A stretch of DNA of 64,000 nt from Nitzschia sp. DOCU1. Its lineage: Eukaryota > Bacillariophyta > Bacillariophyceae > Bacillariales > Bacillariaceae. The position numbers and the translations under genes were made by a program. Of this stretch, positions 48,439 to 59,233 are shown piece by piece. The notes under the pieces were generated by a model. That model worked only from the letters and a program-made list of their open reading frames with translations. It made no database searches and was not told the DNA's origin. Every line of letters starts with the position of its first letter. Position 1 is the first letter of the stretch. The DNA lies in NCBI GenBank assembly GCA_951394045.1, contig OX595991.1, forward strand, positions 2,232,001 through 2,296,000, read 5' to 3'.

Positions 48439-49270
48439 CTAGGGAGCAGGCACGATATCGCCGAGTGCCTTGGGCCAAAGGACCCAGGTATTTTCAGCTT
48501 GATCAATGCTATCAGCGCTGTGAGAGCTTAGGTCCAAATAGTCGATTCCGCCTGTGTTTTTGCAAGAAGCTTCAAGGAAGATGTCGGGAGTGGAATGGTG
48601 ATAAGTTTCAACCTCCCAGTTTTCTCGGAAGCACTCGTAGTTGACGATTTCGCCGATTCCGGTGAAGGCCCAGAATGCTTTGAAGTTTGTGGGGTCGCAG
48701 GGTCCCATCTCAATATCGTACAGGGTTCCATCGGGCTCGCAAACACCGACGACTTGCATGCACTCTCCAGTCTCGGCTGACTCGAAGAGGTACCAAGTTC
48801 CCGTCGCCTCCAAGGAGACCATGTTCCAGATCTGGAATGGATCGGCGGGGTCGCAGTTGAACGCGGTGACAAAAACGTCGTTAGGATCCAAGCGACGTTC
48901 GCTGCCTACGGCGCGGAGATTTCGGATTTGAGTGGGTGGAGGAGCTTCCATGCAAGCCGAGCAATCAACGTTCTTGATCAAGACGTCGAGCTGTGTCGCG
49001 AACAAAAAGGCAAAGGTGAGATCGAGTCAAATCAAGGAATGGAGTGAAAGAAAGCAATTCAAATCGTACCTTGTCAAGCGGAGAGCTGAGACGACGCCCG
49101 CTGACGATCTCAAGGTTGCGAGCACCTTCGGCAAGCTGCTTCATGATGGCAAGTGAGGTTTCGTCGTTCACAGCGCCAAGGTCACGACCACGGCCCACGA
49201 CCTGGGCAGCCCTGTCATCAGCGGCAGCGACGACGGCAAAAAGGGAAACAATGGCGGTGCAAAGGTTCAT
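48439..49270 (-). CDS. Secreted Cys-containing protein, two exons
   Basis: About 250 aa; exons 49270-49070 and 48990-48439, with a 79-nt phase-0 intron (donor GTACGA, acceptor GACACAG). The N-terminus MNLCTAIVSLFAVVAAADDR is a signal peptide. The mature protein has eight Cys in the second exon, including CSACMEAP, FNCDP, GECMQ, GVCEP, GPCDP, YECF and SCKN, probably forming disulphides. A repeated pattern around QIWNM and TWYLFE recalls QxW beta-trefoil lectins, but I cannot confirm it. No enzyme motif is seen. Function: extracellular or cell-wall binding protein (inference). Confidence 0.7.
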
Positions 49271-49928
49271 GGTTGTCAAGAGGCGAAAGAGGCTGTCGGT
49301 GGAAACGATTGAGCAAGAACTGAGCAGGTGAGAGACACCCCTTTGACGAGACGACGCAACGCAACAAAACATCCAAGGCAAGGCACAGCAAAGCAGTAGA
49401 AAGATCATGGTCAAGAATGGACGTACCGTCAAAGCAAAAGAGCAAAGAAAGTTCGAGCGTTTGTTGATGCAAGTTGTGGCCAATTGCAAATTATGAGCCA
49501 ATGTTCGGGTGAAGCTTCCAAAAAATGGAGGCCTTGGACGACAAAAGTTGCTTCGATTCCTACCGGGTTCTACATCATTTCTACGCAAAATCGGAGTGTT
49601 AGTGCGATTGGCGCGTTGTAACGGAACAAATCACGGTTCACATTTTTTTGGAATGATTTTGTTCGCGCGTAGCCGAGTACCAGATTCCTACGCCACATTC
49701 ACGGTCGGAAATGAATTTGGAATGATCGAAACCAGACAGAAGGCAAGGAACCACATGGTGTTCATGGCAAACGGTTTTTGGAAAGCAACGGAATGGAGAG
49801 GCAACAACGGTCTATTCGTTTACGGTTTGTCGGTTTCAATTTGTAAGCCCTCGGACCCTGTCGAACAAGAGAGCGTTTCTCGGAAGGAAGTTATGTTCCA
49901 CGTCTTCTTGCGAGACTTATCGACATGG
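49271..49928. other. Intergenic region
   Basis: About 660 bp between the start of the secreted protein gene and the 3' end of the second phosphatase gene. A plus-strand frame, 49509-50054, starts at GTG and overlaps the phosphatase gene in antisense; no domain is seen. Confidence 0.4.
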
Positions 49929-50963
49929 TCAATCCAAAGCATCCAAGATTCGCTTTATATCTTTAGGAGCGATCTCTCCAGCCCAAGATTCCGAAAAGTC
50001 CGAGTGTGGATCCGTCAATATGCTCGAAAGCATGGTTCGGACCAGGATCGGTGACGGAAAACGGTCACAAATGAATTGTAGCCATGCAATGTCACCATCG
50101 TTGATGCCGCGTCCCCAGATGAAGTCCAAACATGTCGTCAATAGCTTAAGAGTTAGTACTTCGTCATTAGAAACATGCCCTAGCAGGTTCCAGCAGTCTT
50201 GTGCCTCGAGAACTTGTGGGATTCCGCTACAAGTTTCAAACAATGCTTGCGTGCGCCGAGTCCAAATCTTGAAGCAATCCTCATCGGCAGAAAGCTCCAT
50301 TGACCTCGTTTCCCTTCTAGCTTCGACCAGAGCCAGTTCGTAGCTTCCTAGTTGCTTCCAAAAGCCCTCGTTCGGGCTCACCATCGGGCGTCTCGTCTTG
50401 CATTGCAAGTAGGCGTCATCTCGAGTCATTTTGTGGAATCGCATCAAATACGCCATGGCTACAGCCGCAGATCGCGACATGCCTTGTTCACAATGCACTA
50501 GAACGGATCCTCTTTCTATCATTGCGTGAATAAAGGTGGTGGCACCCTCCAAGTAGGTCGTCAAGTTTGCCCACGGGGCATCCGGGATTGCAATTCGACA
50601 GTAGCGAAAGTCGTCTGGATGGTGACAAGGGAAAGTTTCGGTACAATTGACAATAGCGACAACATTGGCTTCATGCAAAGCTTTCAAAGCCCGTTCACTA
50701 GCTGCAGACTTGGGGCCTACGTATAGCTTGGAGCCAGCTTCAGTGTTGAGAATGTCGTGAGCAAAGTGAAACAAGGTCGGAGCCACAAACGACGTATCGA
50801 CTTGAGGCCGATCAGAGCGGGGAACACCCAGCAGGTTCAGCAAGTTTTTGTTCAGGTCATGGCTGCCTTCTTTATTGATGTGTTTCCTGTGTGGTGGTAC
50901 AAGCTCGTCTTCGTCAACGTCCTTGCTATTTGTTTTCATCATCGTGCTATCGATAGTTGTCAT
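49929..50963 (-). CDS. Dual-specificity phosphatase with C-terminal extension
   Basis: 344 aa, intronless. The DSP domain lies at about 75-215: SKLYVGPKSAASERALKAL, VVAIVNCTE, the general-acid Asp region RIAIPDAPWANL, and the active-site loop VLVHCEQGMSRSAAVAMAYLM with HCxxGxxR complete. A C-terminal region of about 125 aa is helical and has no recognised domain (WNLLGHVSNDEVLTLKLL... ILDALD). No targeting signal. It is unrelated in layout to the shorter DSP at 30803. Divergent from the gene at 51253. Confidence 0.87.
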   Translation of the reverse strand: MTTIDSTMMKTNSKDVDEDELVPPHRKHINKEGSHDLNKNLLNLLGVPRSDRPQVDTSFVAPTLFHFAHDILNTEAGSKLYVGPKSAASERALKALHEANVVAIVNCTETFPCHHPDDFRYCRIAIPDAPWANLTTYLEGATTFIHAMIERGSVLVHCEQGMSRSAAVAMAYLMRFHKMTRDDAYLQCKTRRPMVSPNEGFWKQLGSYELALVEARRETRSMELSADEDCFKIWTRRTQALFETCSGIPQVLEAQDCWNLLGHVSNDEVLTLKLLTTCLDFIWGRGINDGDIAWLQFICDRFPSPILVRTMLSSILTDPHSDFSESWAGEIAPKDIKRILDALD

Positions 50964-51252
50964 TGGATGGTGGCATCATCGCAATGGCGGCAGTCGGCCT
51001 GCTGCCAACACCCCCGAAATCGATTGAGTCATGCTTGCTTCAGTACAAAAGTCACGTTGGACGAACGCTACAAAAAGGGGGAGAAATAATCCTCCAAACT
51101 GGTCCGCCTCTTCTTTCACTTTCCCGCCAAAGAAAAAGGCGCGCCGCCGCCACGCAATGAAAATAGACCGACCATGAGGGTTGACCCTTTCGTTTTTCCA
51201 TAGCGAGCCGCCGAATCTATCATTACTCGTAAACGTCTTATTAAGTCAAACC

Positions 51253-51645
51253 ATGTCGGAAACTACTGCATCCAATACTGGAAAGCAGATCCGTCCAAAG
51301 GTTCGGTCCAGAGCTGCAAAATCATCAGAATCGGACACCCCGAGGAATACGACATCAACGGCAAATGCACGATTGGACCAGGATGCACAAGTGGAGGAGA
51401 CTAGACAACGCATGGAGGCTTGGATGGGGGTAGGAAGCTTCAAGAAAAGTGAAGAAAATTCTGGAAGTGTGAATGCTGTTCGTGTCGACGCCAAAGAAAC
51501 TGCTACCATTGTTGTCGACGAAAGGAGTGCGCTACAGCCAGCTGCGCCGGGGAAAAGCACCAGCAACAGTGGCTCTCCCAGCAAACCTGCCAAAAGCATT
51601 TTAAGGACTCCGAAATACACCAAGAAAGATTCATCGGAGTTGACA

Positions 51646-51676
<31 letters not shown>

Positions 51677-52890
51677 CTGGAGGAACAACAGCTTTGCCAC
51701 AGCAATCAGAAGGTTCCAAAGTATCACCGGAACTAGAAGAGACCCTCCCCACCGTTGCAGCCGCCGAAGAATCCTCCAGCGGTGTAATTTGCAAAAATAT
51801 GGTGGTGGAACGAGATCCCACTAAGCCCATGTTCAAACGGAAAACGAAACCACGTCCTACTAGTGCCCACTCTCATTCCGCGGTGGAAGGGTATGTTCCA
51901 CTGACTGCTTCTGATTCCGCAACAAGTGGTTCAGTGGCAAAGAAAGCCAAAGAGGATCCGAATACATCAGAAACGCCAGACTCGGATCAGGATTTCAAGG
52001 ACGCTCCTCCCCTTATCCTCAATAGCTTGGAAGACCTCTTTCAGGCCGCTGGAAAACCGCTTCCTCTACAGCACGACCCGAACAAAATTACAGCCGACAC
52101 TCAGCTACTGGAGGCGGACATTGCCTTTTCCGTCATGACGCAGGATCAGTACGATGGTAAACTATCGGAACTTAGGGAACAACATGAAGAAGAAAGGCAG
52201 GTGCAATTACGGATATTCATGGGAAAGGATGACATCTTTGAAGGTGAGAGTGATGATGACCATAGCCAAAACTCGGATGACGACGAAGACGAGGATGACT
52301 TGCTGGAGATGCTCATGGGTGGAGACGAGGAGGAGGAAAACGACGAATATTTCAAAGAGGACGCAGAGGACGAGGAGACTGAGCGACAGCCACGAGCCTT
52401 TCGTCTACTTTGGGAGACGTTGTCAGAATGGATTACGCCGGAAGCCGCGCAGTACATATCTCATCTTGCTGCCCTGGCGGCTGCTCCTGATGATGCTGTC
52501 AGTCCAAGTCAGTGGAAGCCTCCGGTCATTGAACGCAGCGACGTTGAGGCTTCTAGATGCGCAGGTCTCATGGCAATGGTCAAGTTGTACTTGCCCAAGA
52601 GTTTGGAAGAACTCGGCTACTCATCCGAACTACGACGCACGGCCGATCAGCGCCTAGGCGAGTTGTTGCGCACCTTTTGCTACGTTCAAGACGCTCCTAA
52701 ATTTCCGGTCAAATTGTGGAAAGCCATGACCTGTATTTTGTTGGAAATCGTCATGTTCGAACAAAACGGAAATGGCAAAACTGGAGGCGAGAAGAAGGCG
52801 CTGCCATTATCGGTGGCGACGGTCGAAATGACTATGGCTGAGTATCACTACATGACCCGTTCAGCAATCCAGACGTTTTGCTTTACCTAG
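51253..52890 (+). CDS. Acidic, Ser/Thr-rich protein with conserved helical C-terminus
   Basis: 545 aa, intronless. Residues 1-220 are low-complexity and basic, with a poly-Thr run of about 11 encoded by an ACG/ACA trinucleotide repeat near 51644-51674. A central SLEDLFQAAGK segment is followed by a highly acidic stretch (DDDEDEDDLLEMLMGGDEEEEN). The last 170 residues form a compact helical domain: LLWETLSEWITPEAAQYI, SRCAGLMAMVKLYLPKSLEELGY, RLGELLRTFCYVQDAPKFPVKLWKAMTCILLEI. I do not recognise the family; a nuclear protein is likely from composition. Start ATG 51253. Confidence 0.65.
51644..51674. repeat. Coding trinucleotide microsatellite (ACG)n
   Basis: A run of Thr codons, mainly ACG, inside the gene at 51253-52890. 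Length variation would change the poly-Thr tract without a frameshift. Confidence 0.85.
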
Positions 52891-52941
52891 GAAGCCAACT
52901 TTCGAACTCATAAAGCCGATATTCGTGCCAAAACTAGTACA

Positions 52942-53937
52942 TTAGGGTGTGACTACGCCTCCTTTCCTGGACTTTTTGTTTTCTCCTCTGGACGGGGTGG
53001 CCAAACTAACCAAGCCTCGATCTTCACTTCTGTCTGCATCTCGATAAAAGTCTTTGGTATCCGCCACGGCCCACATGTAGTAGGCGATCAAAGATTGATA
53101 AGGTCGATACGGGGACATGATACCTTCTATCACTTCCTTGTCTTTGACTTGACACAGACTACCCTTGTAACCTCGACCCTTAAGACCAAAGTACTTTGCA
53201 ATACCCTTGCGAACTCCCAAGTCGCCAACAGGAAGTACATTTTCTTTCTCGAGATAGAACATGAGGAACATGTCACAAGTCCATGGTCCAATGCCCTTGA
53301 TTGGAAGTAGCATGTCACGAATACTTTCTTCGGTCGAAGTCGGAGCCGTCAAGAATGATTCCGTCAAAGTTCCTTTATGAAATGCTTCTGCCAACGCCAC
53401 AATCGATCGGGCCTTGGCTCCACTCAGCCCAGCAGGTTTCTGCAAATGTGATTCGATACCTTGTTCTGCCAAGGAAAGAATTGCTGCCGGCGTGAGTTGA
53501 GCGTCCGTTGTAGTCGTTTCCACTACTCGGACCAATCGTTGCCACATGGCTCGGGCGGCCACTCCTGCTAGTTGTTGACCAGCAATTATGCGGCAGAGTG
53601 ATTGAAAGCAATTTTCTGGTTTGCTCGTTGTAGTCGCGGACGGCGTTACTTCTTCGTGCCGACATGTTGCATTTTGGACAATGCTGTATATGTTGGGCAG
53701 CCCATTTTGCTGAACAATGGAAGATAATTGTCCGCTAGTATCGGTTTCCAATATGTGTCGCATTCCTTCTTGCAAACACCATCCGCCCTTGGTGGTGGTA
53801 TGCACAATGCCGGATTTCTGCAGCAACTCGTGAATCAGAGGATGAGGGACAGTTTTCTTGATTTTTTTGGCTGGCGTTCCCGACGTGATGATCTTGGCTG
53901 CAGAAACCACCGCCACTCTTTTTCGAGTCGATACCAT
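52942..53937 (-). CDS. DNA-3-methyladenine glycosylase II (AlkA/Mag1 type, HhH-GPD)
   Basis: 331 aa. It removes alkylated purines from DNA in base-excision repair. The N-terminal basic segment (TRKRVAVV... PAKKIKKT) looks like a nuclear signal. The HhH-GPD domain starts at CRIIAGQQLAGVAARAMWQRL. The hairpin-helix LLPIKGIGPWTCDMFLMF and the catalytic Asp in VLPVGDLGVRKGI are intact. The end (YRPYQSLIAYYMWAVAD) matches the family. A basic tail NKKSRKGG closes the protein. No iron-sulphur cluster Cys, which fits AlkA and not EndoIII. Converges on the gene at 51253. Confidence 0.92.
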   Translation of the reverse strand: MVSTRKRVAVVSAAKIITSGTPAKKIKKTVPHPLIHELLQKSGIVHTTTKGGWCLQEGMRHILETDTSGQLSSIVQQNGLPNIYSIVQNATCRHEEVTPSATTTSKPENCFQSLCRIIAGQQLAGVAARAMWQRLVRVVETTTTDAQLTPAAILSLAEQGIESHLQKPAGLSGAKARSIVALAEAFHKGTLTESFLTAPTSTEESIRDMLLPIKGIGPWTCDMFLMFYLEKENVLPVGDLGVRKGIAKYFGLKGRGYKGSLCQVKDKEVIEGIMSPYRPYQSLIAYYMWAVADTKDFYRDADRSEDRGLVSLATPSRGENKKSRKGGVVTP

Positions 53938-54357
53938 GGTGAGAGAGCTTCTATAACAGTTAGCAAAACAATATTGTCGATGCGCAATGAGTTCCAGGGC
54001 CCTTGGAAGTTTTGTAACTATCGGTCGTCTGCTTCTTCGACGATTTTTGGCGGGAAATCAACATACCGACTACGGTACAGTACTTCGACCGTAAACACTT
54101 CAATCGGGGTCATCTCGTCAGTCAGTCGACAGGAAGGTCGGATGAGTCGGATTTCATTCGTTTCTTCATTCCAGCGTCTGTTTTCGCCAGCTGTCGTCTC
54201 TCGGTCCGTACTTTTCGTGTTACTTTTGACAATGGGACTTCCAGAGTCTACCCATAACTCCTTCACGGCTGTAATCATTAGTTTGCTACTGACCTCTACA
54301 TAAGTCATCACCACACGACCGCTATTGTTATAATTGCTGTTTGCAGTGACCGTCATC
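53938..54357. promoter_or_regulatory. Divergent intergenic region
   Basis: About 420 bp between the glycosylase and SLU7 starts. A minus-strand frame of 113 codons (54359-54018) fills most of it and includes ATG codons, but its product has no recognisable domain and it ends just upstream of the glycosylase gene; I leave it unannotated. Confidence 0.4.
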
Positions 54358-56292
54358 ATGTCTGCTGTTCCTTCTCATGTGACGGAGAGCATCTCCGACC
54401 GCAAGAAGTCGCGAGAGTTAGCCGAGGCGAGACAATCGGGTCAAGTGGCTCCTGCTGTTGATGTTAAGACGGGCGCCATGATGAACCCCCACAACCCTGA
54501 ATTTATTACAAAACGACCTTGGTATCTAGGAGATGGCGATGCTGGGCCGTCTTTGGATCACCAAGCCGATCCAACACGCGATCAAGTTCTTCTGAGCATG
54601 GCGTCCGCGGATGCTTTGGTCCGGGAAGAACGACAAAAATTCAAGGAAAAGGCCAAGAAACTACAGTTTGAAGTCGGAATGTGGGTTGAAGCTATGCGGC
54701 TTGGAAAGGGGCCGTACAGAATTTGTCAAATTGTCAAGATTGCAAAGAAGGGGACTGTCTTTGATCTGAAGTATGAAGATGGAACTCTGGAACGAAAAGT
54801 CAAATTCAAGCCTTCGTCGAAATCATTGTACAAGCCACGCATTCGAATGACAAAGACGGGAAATCGAAGCATGACGGTAGATGAAACCAAACATGGAAAG
54901 GAGACATATGACAGTAAACGGGACAAGTATCACGGATACGATCCCGAGATGCACACTAAGAAGGTGGCACGAGTCTTTCAGGAACGAGAAGAAATACGAA
55001 AGCGTCTGCGACAGGAAAAACAAGAAAAAGAGAAAAGTTCCCAGAAGGAAGACGGCGATAAGAAACGCAGCGATGCCAGTGATTCTGACTCTGATGTTGA
55101 TTCAGATGTCGGCAGTGACTCTGATGATGAATTTGTTCAACGCGATGAAGACGAACGTGTCATCACGACACGCTTGGCACGACAGGGAGGTGTGGGTGGT
55201 GCGCAAATGAAAGTTACGGCTCGAAACCTTCGTATTCGAGAAGATACGGCAAAGTATCTGCGAAATCTGGATCCCAATAGTGCCTACTACGATCCCAAAT
55301 CGAGAAGTATGCGCGATAATCCCAATCCAGAAATTCCTCTTGAAGAAGCGCAGTTTGCTGGTGACAACTTTGCTCGTATTTCGGGAGATGCCGTGCAACT
55401 AGCGGAAACGCAACTTTTTGCATGGGATGCCACGGAGAAGAGTGCTACCTCCGAATTACACCCGCAAGCCAATCCAAGCCAAGTCGAACTTCTCAAGAAG
55501 AAATTCCAAAATAAGTCGGCGGAAATCCAAATGCAGAAGAAACGAAAGGTCTTGGACAAGTATGGAGGGCAAGAATACTTGGATGGCTCGGGTGGACTGG
55601 CTACTGTTGATGCCAAGAAGCCTGAAGATTTGGAAGCAACGGCCCAGGAACGCAAGATTCGTTTTGGCGTCAGTGTCCAGGCTGAACAATACGGCAAGGA
55701 TGGCCGTCTATTGAAGGGACCCCCGTCCAAGCAAAGGGCTACTATGGTTCCACAAAAGTCCAAGTACGAGGAAGATGTCTTCATCAACGGCCACACTACA
55801 GTTTGGGGGAGTTACTTTCATGTGGGAGCCTTTCAATGGGGATATGCTGACGACCATAGTCTCATGCGAAGCTCGTACTGCACCGGGGAAGCTGGGCGCC
55901 AGGCCAATGACGAGGCCAATGAAATGCAGTATGGGACGGGAGTCGCTGGATCTGCGGCTTTGGCTCAAGCTCGAGGCATGTTGAAGGCGCTGCCGAAGGG
56001 CAAACGTGGAGGTGAAACCGGCAGCAACTTTGAACCGCCGTCCAGTCGGTCGAAGCTGTATGGTGAAGCAGATCCCAACGCCAAGGTGGACCCCAAAAAG
56101 GTCAAGGAGGCCATGGAGCGGATGGGCAGCGATGAAAAGGAATCCAAGGACGACCGCAAGCGAAAGTATAATTCAATGAATGCGGAAATCGATGTGACGG
56201 AAGAAGAAATGGAAGCTTACCGATTACGAAAAGAGAGAGGCGACGACCCTATGGCCCAGGTCAACAGCGACGAGCTTCTAGATTACAAATAG
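54358..56292 (+). CDS. SLU7: SLU7-like pre-mRNA splicing factor lacking the zinc knuckle
   Basis: 644 aa, intronless. SLU7 acts in the second step of splicing and in 3' splice-site choice. The N-terminal NPEFITKRPWYLG matches the family opening. In animal and yeast SLU7 a CCHC zinc knuckle follows. Here there is none: residues 1-200 have a single Cys (about 123). In its place is a module at about 106-152, VGMWVEAMRLGKGPYRICQIV... FDLKYEDGTLERKV, with a Tudor/KOW-like beta pattern. The rest is standard: KRDKYHGYDPEMH, an acidic Ser region, NLDPNSAYYDPKSRSMRDNP, and the C-terminal signature KYEEDVFINGHTTVWGSYF... WGYADDHSLMRSSYCTGEAGR. The stop is 10 bp from the next gene's stop. Confidence 0.9.
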   Translation: MSAVPSHVTESISDRKKSRELAEARQSGQVAPAVDVKTGAMMNPHNPEFITKRPWYLGDGDAGPSLDHQADPTRDQVLLSMASADALVREERQKFKEKAKKLQFEVGMWVEAMRLGKGPYRICQIVKIAKKGTVFDLKYEDGTLERKVKFKPSSKSLYKPRIRMTKTGNRSMTVDETKHGKETYDSKRDKYHGYDPEMHTKKVARVFQEREEIRKRLRQEKQEKEKSSQKEDGDKKRSDASDSDSDVDSDVGSDSDDEFVQRDEDERVITTRLARQGGVGGAQMKVTARNLRIREDTAKYLRNLDPNSAYYDPKSRSMRDNPNPEIPLEEAQFAGDNFARISGDAVQLAETQLFAWDATEKSATSELHPQANPSQVELLKKKFQNKSAEIQMQKKRKVLDKYGGQEYLDGSGGLATVDAKKPEDLEATAQERKIRFGVSVQAEQYGKDGRLLKGPPSKQRATMVPQKSKYEEDVFINGHTTVWGSYFHVGAFQWGYADDHSLMRSSYCTGEAGRQANDEANEMQYGTGVAGSAALAQARGMLKALPKGKRGGETGSNFEPPSSRSKLYGEADPNAKVDPKKVKEAMERMGSDEKESKDDRKRKYNSMNAEIDVTEEEMEAYRLRKERGDDPMAQVNSDELLDYK

Positions 56293-56302
56293 TGGATATT
56301 TT

Positions 56303-57133
56303 TTACGGCAGGGCAAGTTCCTTTCCTTGCGCTTTTGCAACATCAGAAATGACATCAACCTGAGATTCGTCCTCCACCACAAACTTGTTAATGCCAAGCA
56401 ACATAGTCTCGTCGATGACTTCTTCCTTGATCGAGTCCATGACAATTCGTGACTTTATCGTAGGCCCGGCGACATCCAAATACATGAGCTCTTCGCACAG
56501 TTCAATGACATCGTCTCCGTCAGCACTTTCGTGGGGTGTCAGCCACAGGTAGTTTGCCCCACCTGTAGCGTCAATCAGGGTCGCTAGTTGACTTGCCACT
56601 GACATTTTATCAGAGTCGCCGCAAACATGCTCTCCCAATCGTAGCGTTGTACTGGTCCCGCTTTCAATGTGCTGTGATATGATTTCCTGCAGGTTATTAA
56701 TATCGGCATTCATTTGAAATTCGTTGAGGACGCTTAGCGTCTTCACGGGCTTGCTGAGGGGCGATGCTACGGATGCAAAAAATCGAAAACCAGGTGGGGC
56801 AACGTTGTTGAGCGATTGTAAATTTCGTAGATCCCGTGGAAATTCAGCGGGAGGCAACCAAAGCCCGGTGATACCCATCTCAGCGAGTGCTTGCAGTTTG
56901 TCAGGTATGTCCGACGAGGAATCCTCTTTGTAGAATTGGGCCGGAACAAACGATTGCGCGCTGGTTGGTACATTGCTTATATCAAGAAATATGGAGATCT
57001 TTTTCTCATTGTGAATGGGCACGTGTAGACCAGACTGAGAGTCGTAGTAGATTTCCGTGGAAAGGGATGCTCGTTGTCGTAAAGCGCAGGTCTTCAATTG
57101 TAATACGGTTCGACGTTGCATTGAGTTCATCAT
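56303..57133 (-). CDS. Protein of unknown function, probably organellar
   Basis: 276 aa, intronless. The N-terminus MNSMQRRTVLQLKTCALRQRASLST has the charge and hydroxyl pattern of a mitochondrial presequence. A LAEMGITGLWLPPAEFP segment resembles the beta-strand/loop found in GH13-type barrels, but no catalytic motif follows. Further parts look like an alpha/beta fold (ISIFLDISNV, NYLWLTPHE, SRIVMDSIKEEVIDETMLLGINKFVVEDE). No known family is recognised. Confidence 0.6.
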   Translation of the reverse strand: MMNSMQRRTVLQLKTCALRQRASLSTEIYYDSQSGLHVPIHNEKKISIFLDISNVPTSAQSFVPAQFYKEDSSSDIPDKLQALAEMGITGLWLPPAEFPRDLRNLQSLNNVAPPGFRFFASVASPLSKPVKTLSVLNEFQMNADINNLQEIISQHIESGTSTTLRLGEHVCGDSDKMSVASQLATLIDATGGANYLWLTPHESADGDDVIELCEELMYLDVAGPTIKSRIVMDSIKEEVIDETMLLGINKFVVEDESQVDVISDVAKAQGKELALP

Positions 57134-57554
57134 GATGTTGTACCAAGCTTCTAGCTAGGGAATGGCAAATACAAAATACGACCATCGTTTCGTTGCTGCC
57201 TTCGATTGCTTCTCGACACGACTTCGCACAATCGCAATCTCGTGGTGGTGGATGACGAAAAGAAAGGCGGTGACTGGTCCCGAGAAAAATGAGCGATGAC
57301 GTCACCATCGGAAATCGTTTTCTCTCTCGCGCGCTGGCAGTTCTTCGTCTCGTCTGTCCTCCGTCGCTAGACAGTCGTGGACTACTTCGACCTTGGTCAT
57401 CAATATTACACTACGATCTTACCATCAATGAGGCAAATGCTGCTTTAATAGTAGTAATAATAATACTCTAGTTGCTTTTAAAAAATGGTATGCACTAGCA
57501 CGATTTAGCGCTACCTTCATGTCAGAACCTTTAGACAAATATCACTCCGTAGTT
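57134..57554. other. Intergenic region
   Basis: About 420 bp between the start of the organellar unknown and the 3' end of the next minus-strand gene. No feature supported. Confidence 0.4.
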
Positions 57555-58409
57555 TCAACAATCGAGCAAAAGAGCGTCGGCTCGAAGCTTTTCCCACTCG
57601 TCCTCAATATCAACGGGGTGGTCGATAATTTGCGTATTTTTGATTCCATCCCAAAGAAAATCAAGGGGAAGTATAACCTTGCCGACAGCTCGGAATCGAG
57701 CAAAAGCGACCAGCGGTATTATGGCAAAGACAAAGAACATTATGGCATCAACTGGATTCCTGTCTGCGCGATCTACACCGAGGTCCTGCAACAACGTCTC
57801 GACATAACTCGGTTCGTGCCTTGGCTGTCGAATGTACTTAGAGCTTCTGAACGAAACAACAGAGCTGTCGCCTGACAAGCGCGATACGGATTCCGACCCG
57901 TGGTCATCGTTTAGGTCCACTAACTCGGGGATATCAACGACGTCGCCCAGGTCAAAACCGACAACACGATGGGGAGTCGTTGTTTTCGTGACAGCGTGCA
58001 TAGGCTTGAAGCTGCCTCCATAACGACCAGCTGTGGAGACCTCGGTGCTATTGGCGGTCTGTCGATATCTCTCTTCTTCCTCGTAGAACTTCAAGGCAAA
58101 CCGCAGAACTTCACCGTGTTCTCGAGATGGTGAAAAGCCAAGCCTCAGGAACTTGGCGCTTGACAGAAATTTCTTGCGTGTTGTGAACTTTCCTTGAACG
58201 TACGCACTTGCTGCTGCCTGCCACTTGGTGTCGCAACTTTGCACCGCACGCTTAAACTCTCGAAGATCTTCCGGGGAGAGTCCCAATTCTTCGGCGATGT
58301 CAGAGTTTAGGAATGCAATCGGAGAGTTGAAGCTGTTTTCACTGTAGGCATTGACGGCTTCGAACCAGTCCTTTGCAATCATTTCATCCTCGACGCCTTC
58401 GAGTGTCAT
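57555..58409 (-). CDS. Membrane-tailed protein of unknown function
   Basis: 284 aa from the ATG at 58409; the frame is open to 58481 with an alternative Met there. The N-terminal 110 residues are helical and charged (WFEAVNAYSEN, LGLSPEDLREFKRAVQS, LRFALKFYEEEERYR). A Ser-rich linker follows. Near the C-terminus a helix DAIMFFVFAIIPLVAFARF could anchor the protein in a membrane, with a 50-residue soluble tail. No family recognised. Confidence 0.6.
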   Translation of the reverse strand: MTLEGVEDEMIAKDWFEAVNAYSENSFNSPIAFLNSDIAEELGLSPEDLREFKRAVQSCDTKWQAAASAYVQGKFTTRKKFLSSAKFLRLGFSPSREHGEVLRFALKFYEEEERYRQTANSTEVSTAGRYGGSFKPMHAVTKTTTPHRVVGFDLGDVVDIPELVDLNDDHGSESVSRLSGDSSVVSFRSSKYIRQPRHEPSYVETLLQDLGVDRADRNPVDAIMFFVFAIIPLVAFARFRAVGKVILPLDFLWDGIKNTQIIDHPVDIEDEWEKLRADALLLDC

Positions 58410-59233
58410 GGTGCTTTGTAATAATTGTCGCTGAAAATATAAATGAAGGAGGTCAACCAACCAACCCCACAACAGTCCCACGAAAAATGCAGATTTGAGA
58501 TCTGATGGCCCGAAATTGTGGCGGCACTCTTGGCCTTGATTTGATAATTACCATGTCGTGCTATATATATCGCATTTTTATTAATGCTTTTATGTATGGA
58601 TATGTTATAACACGACCCGAGATTTTTGTCCGTGCTTTGTTGGCATTTGTACCATTTTTGGCAACGGAACAATGTTTTGCACGCTGCGACGAGATTTTTA
58701 TAATTCATTTGAGATTTCGAGATCCTTAGTAATTTTGTCTGGGAGACCTTGAACGGAAACTCGGTCTGGCCTACCAGAACCATAGTGTGCCCTTCTTCTA
58801 ACAGATAAAAACAGCGAATAGTTACTGTCTATAACTTCGTGATGCATCAACTCACTGCTTTGCAATCACTGCTTTGCAACAAGATTAGCAAACGGGATTC
58901 AGTTCGAGAACGACGGAACCAAATTTTTATTTTGCCGGTAAGGTAAAACTAGTGGTGGCCAGCAATATGGTAGCTGCAGCTATGACATCTAAAATTTGGT
59001 CTGTGCAGCTGATGACAAAGGTCGTCATCTTCGAATGCTACAGTGTCAAAAAGCAGATTGGAAGGCATTGTTTCCATAGTCTCCTCCCTGCAACTCAACT
59101 CCATTTCGTTTGATGATCTTGTTTCTGAAACAGCTAAGACGAAGGCCAGATGACGAAACAAATAATCTACTCAAAAATCAAAAAGCTAGATCACCCAAGG
59201 GCCTAACAAAGTTCAAATGTAAAAAGACGTGCT
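58410..59233. other. AT-rich intergenic region
   Basis: About 820 bp with AT-rich sections around 58500-58720. Frames are short and contain no domain. Nothing identifiable. Confidence 0.4.

Noticed and set aside
49509..50054. Plus-strand frame of 181 codons
   Set aside because: Starts at GTG and overlaps the 3' part of a certain phosphatase gene in antisense.
54018..54359. Minus-strand frame of 113 codons upstream of the glycosylase
   Set aside because: Fills a divergent promoter, no domain, and stops before the glycosylase start; not enough to call a gene.
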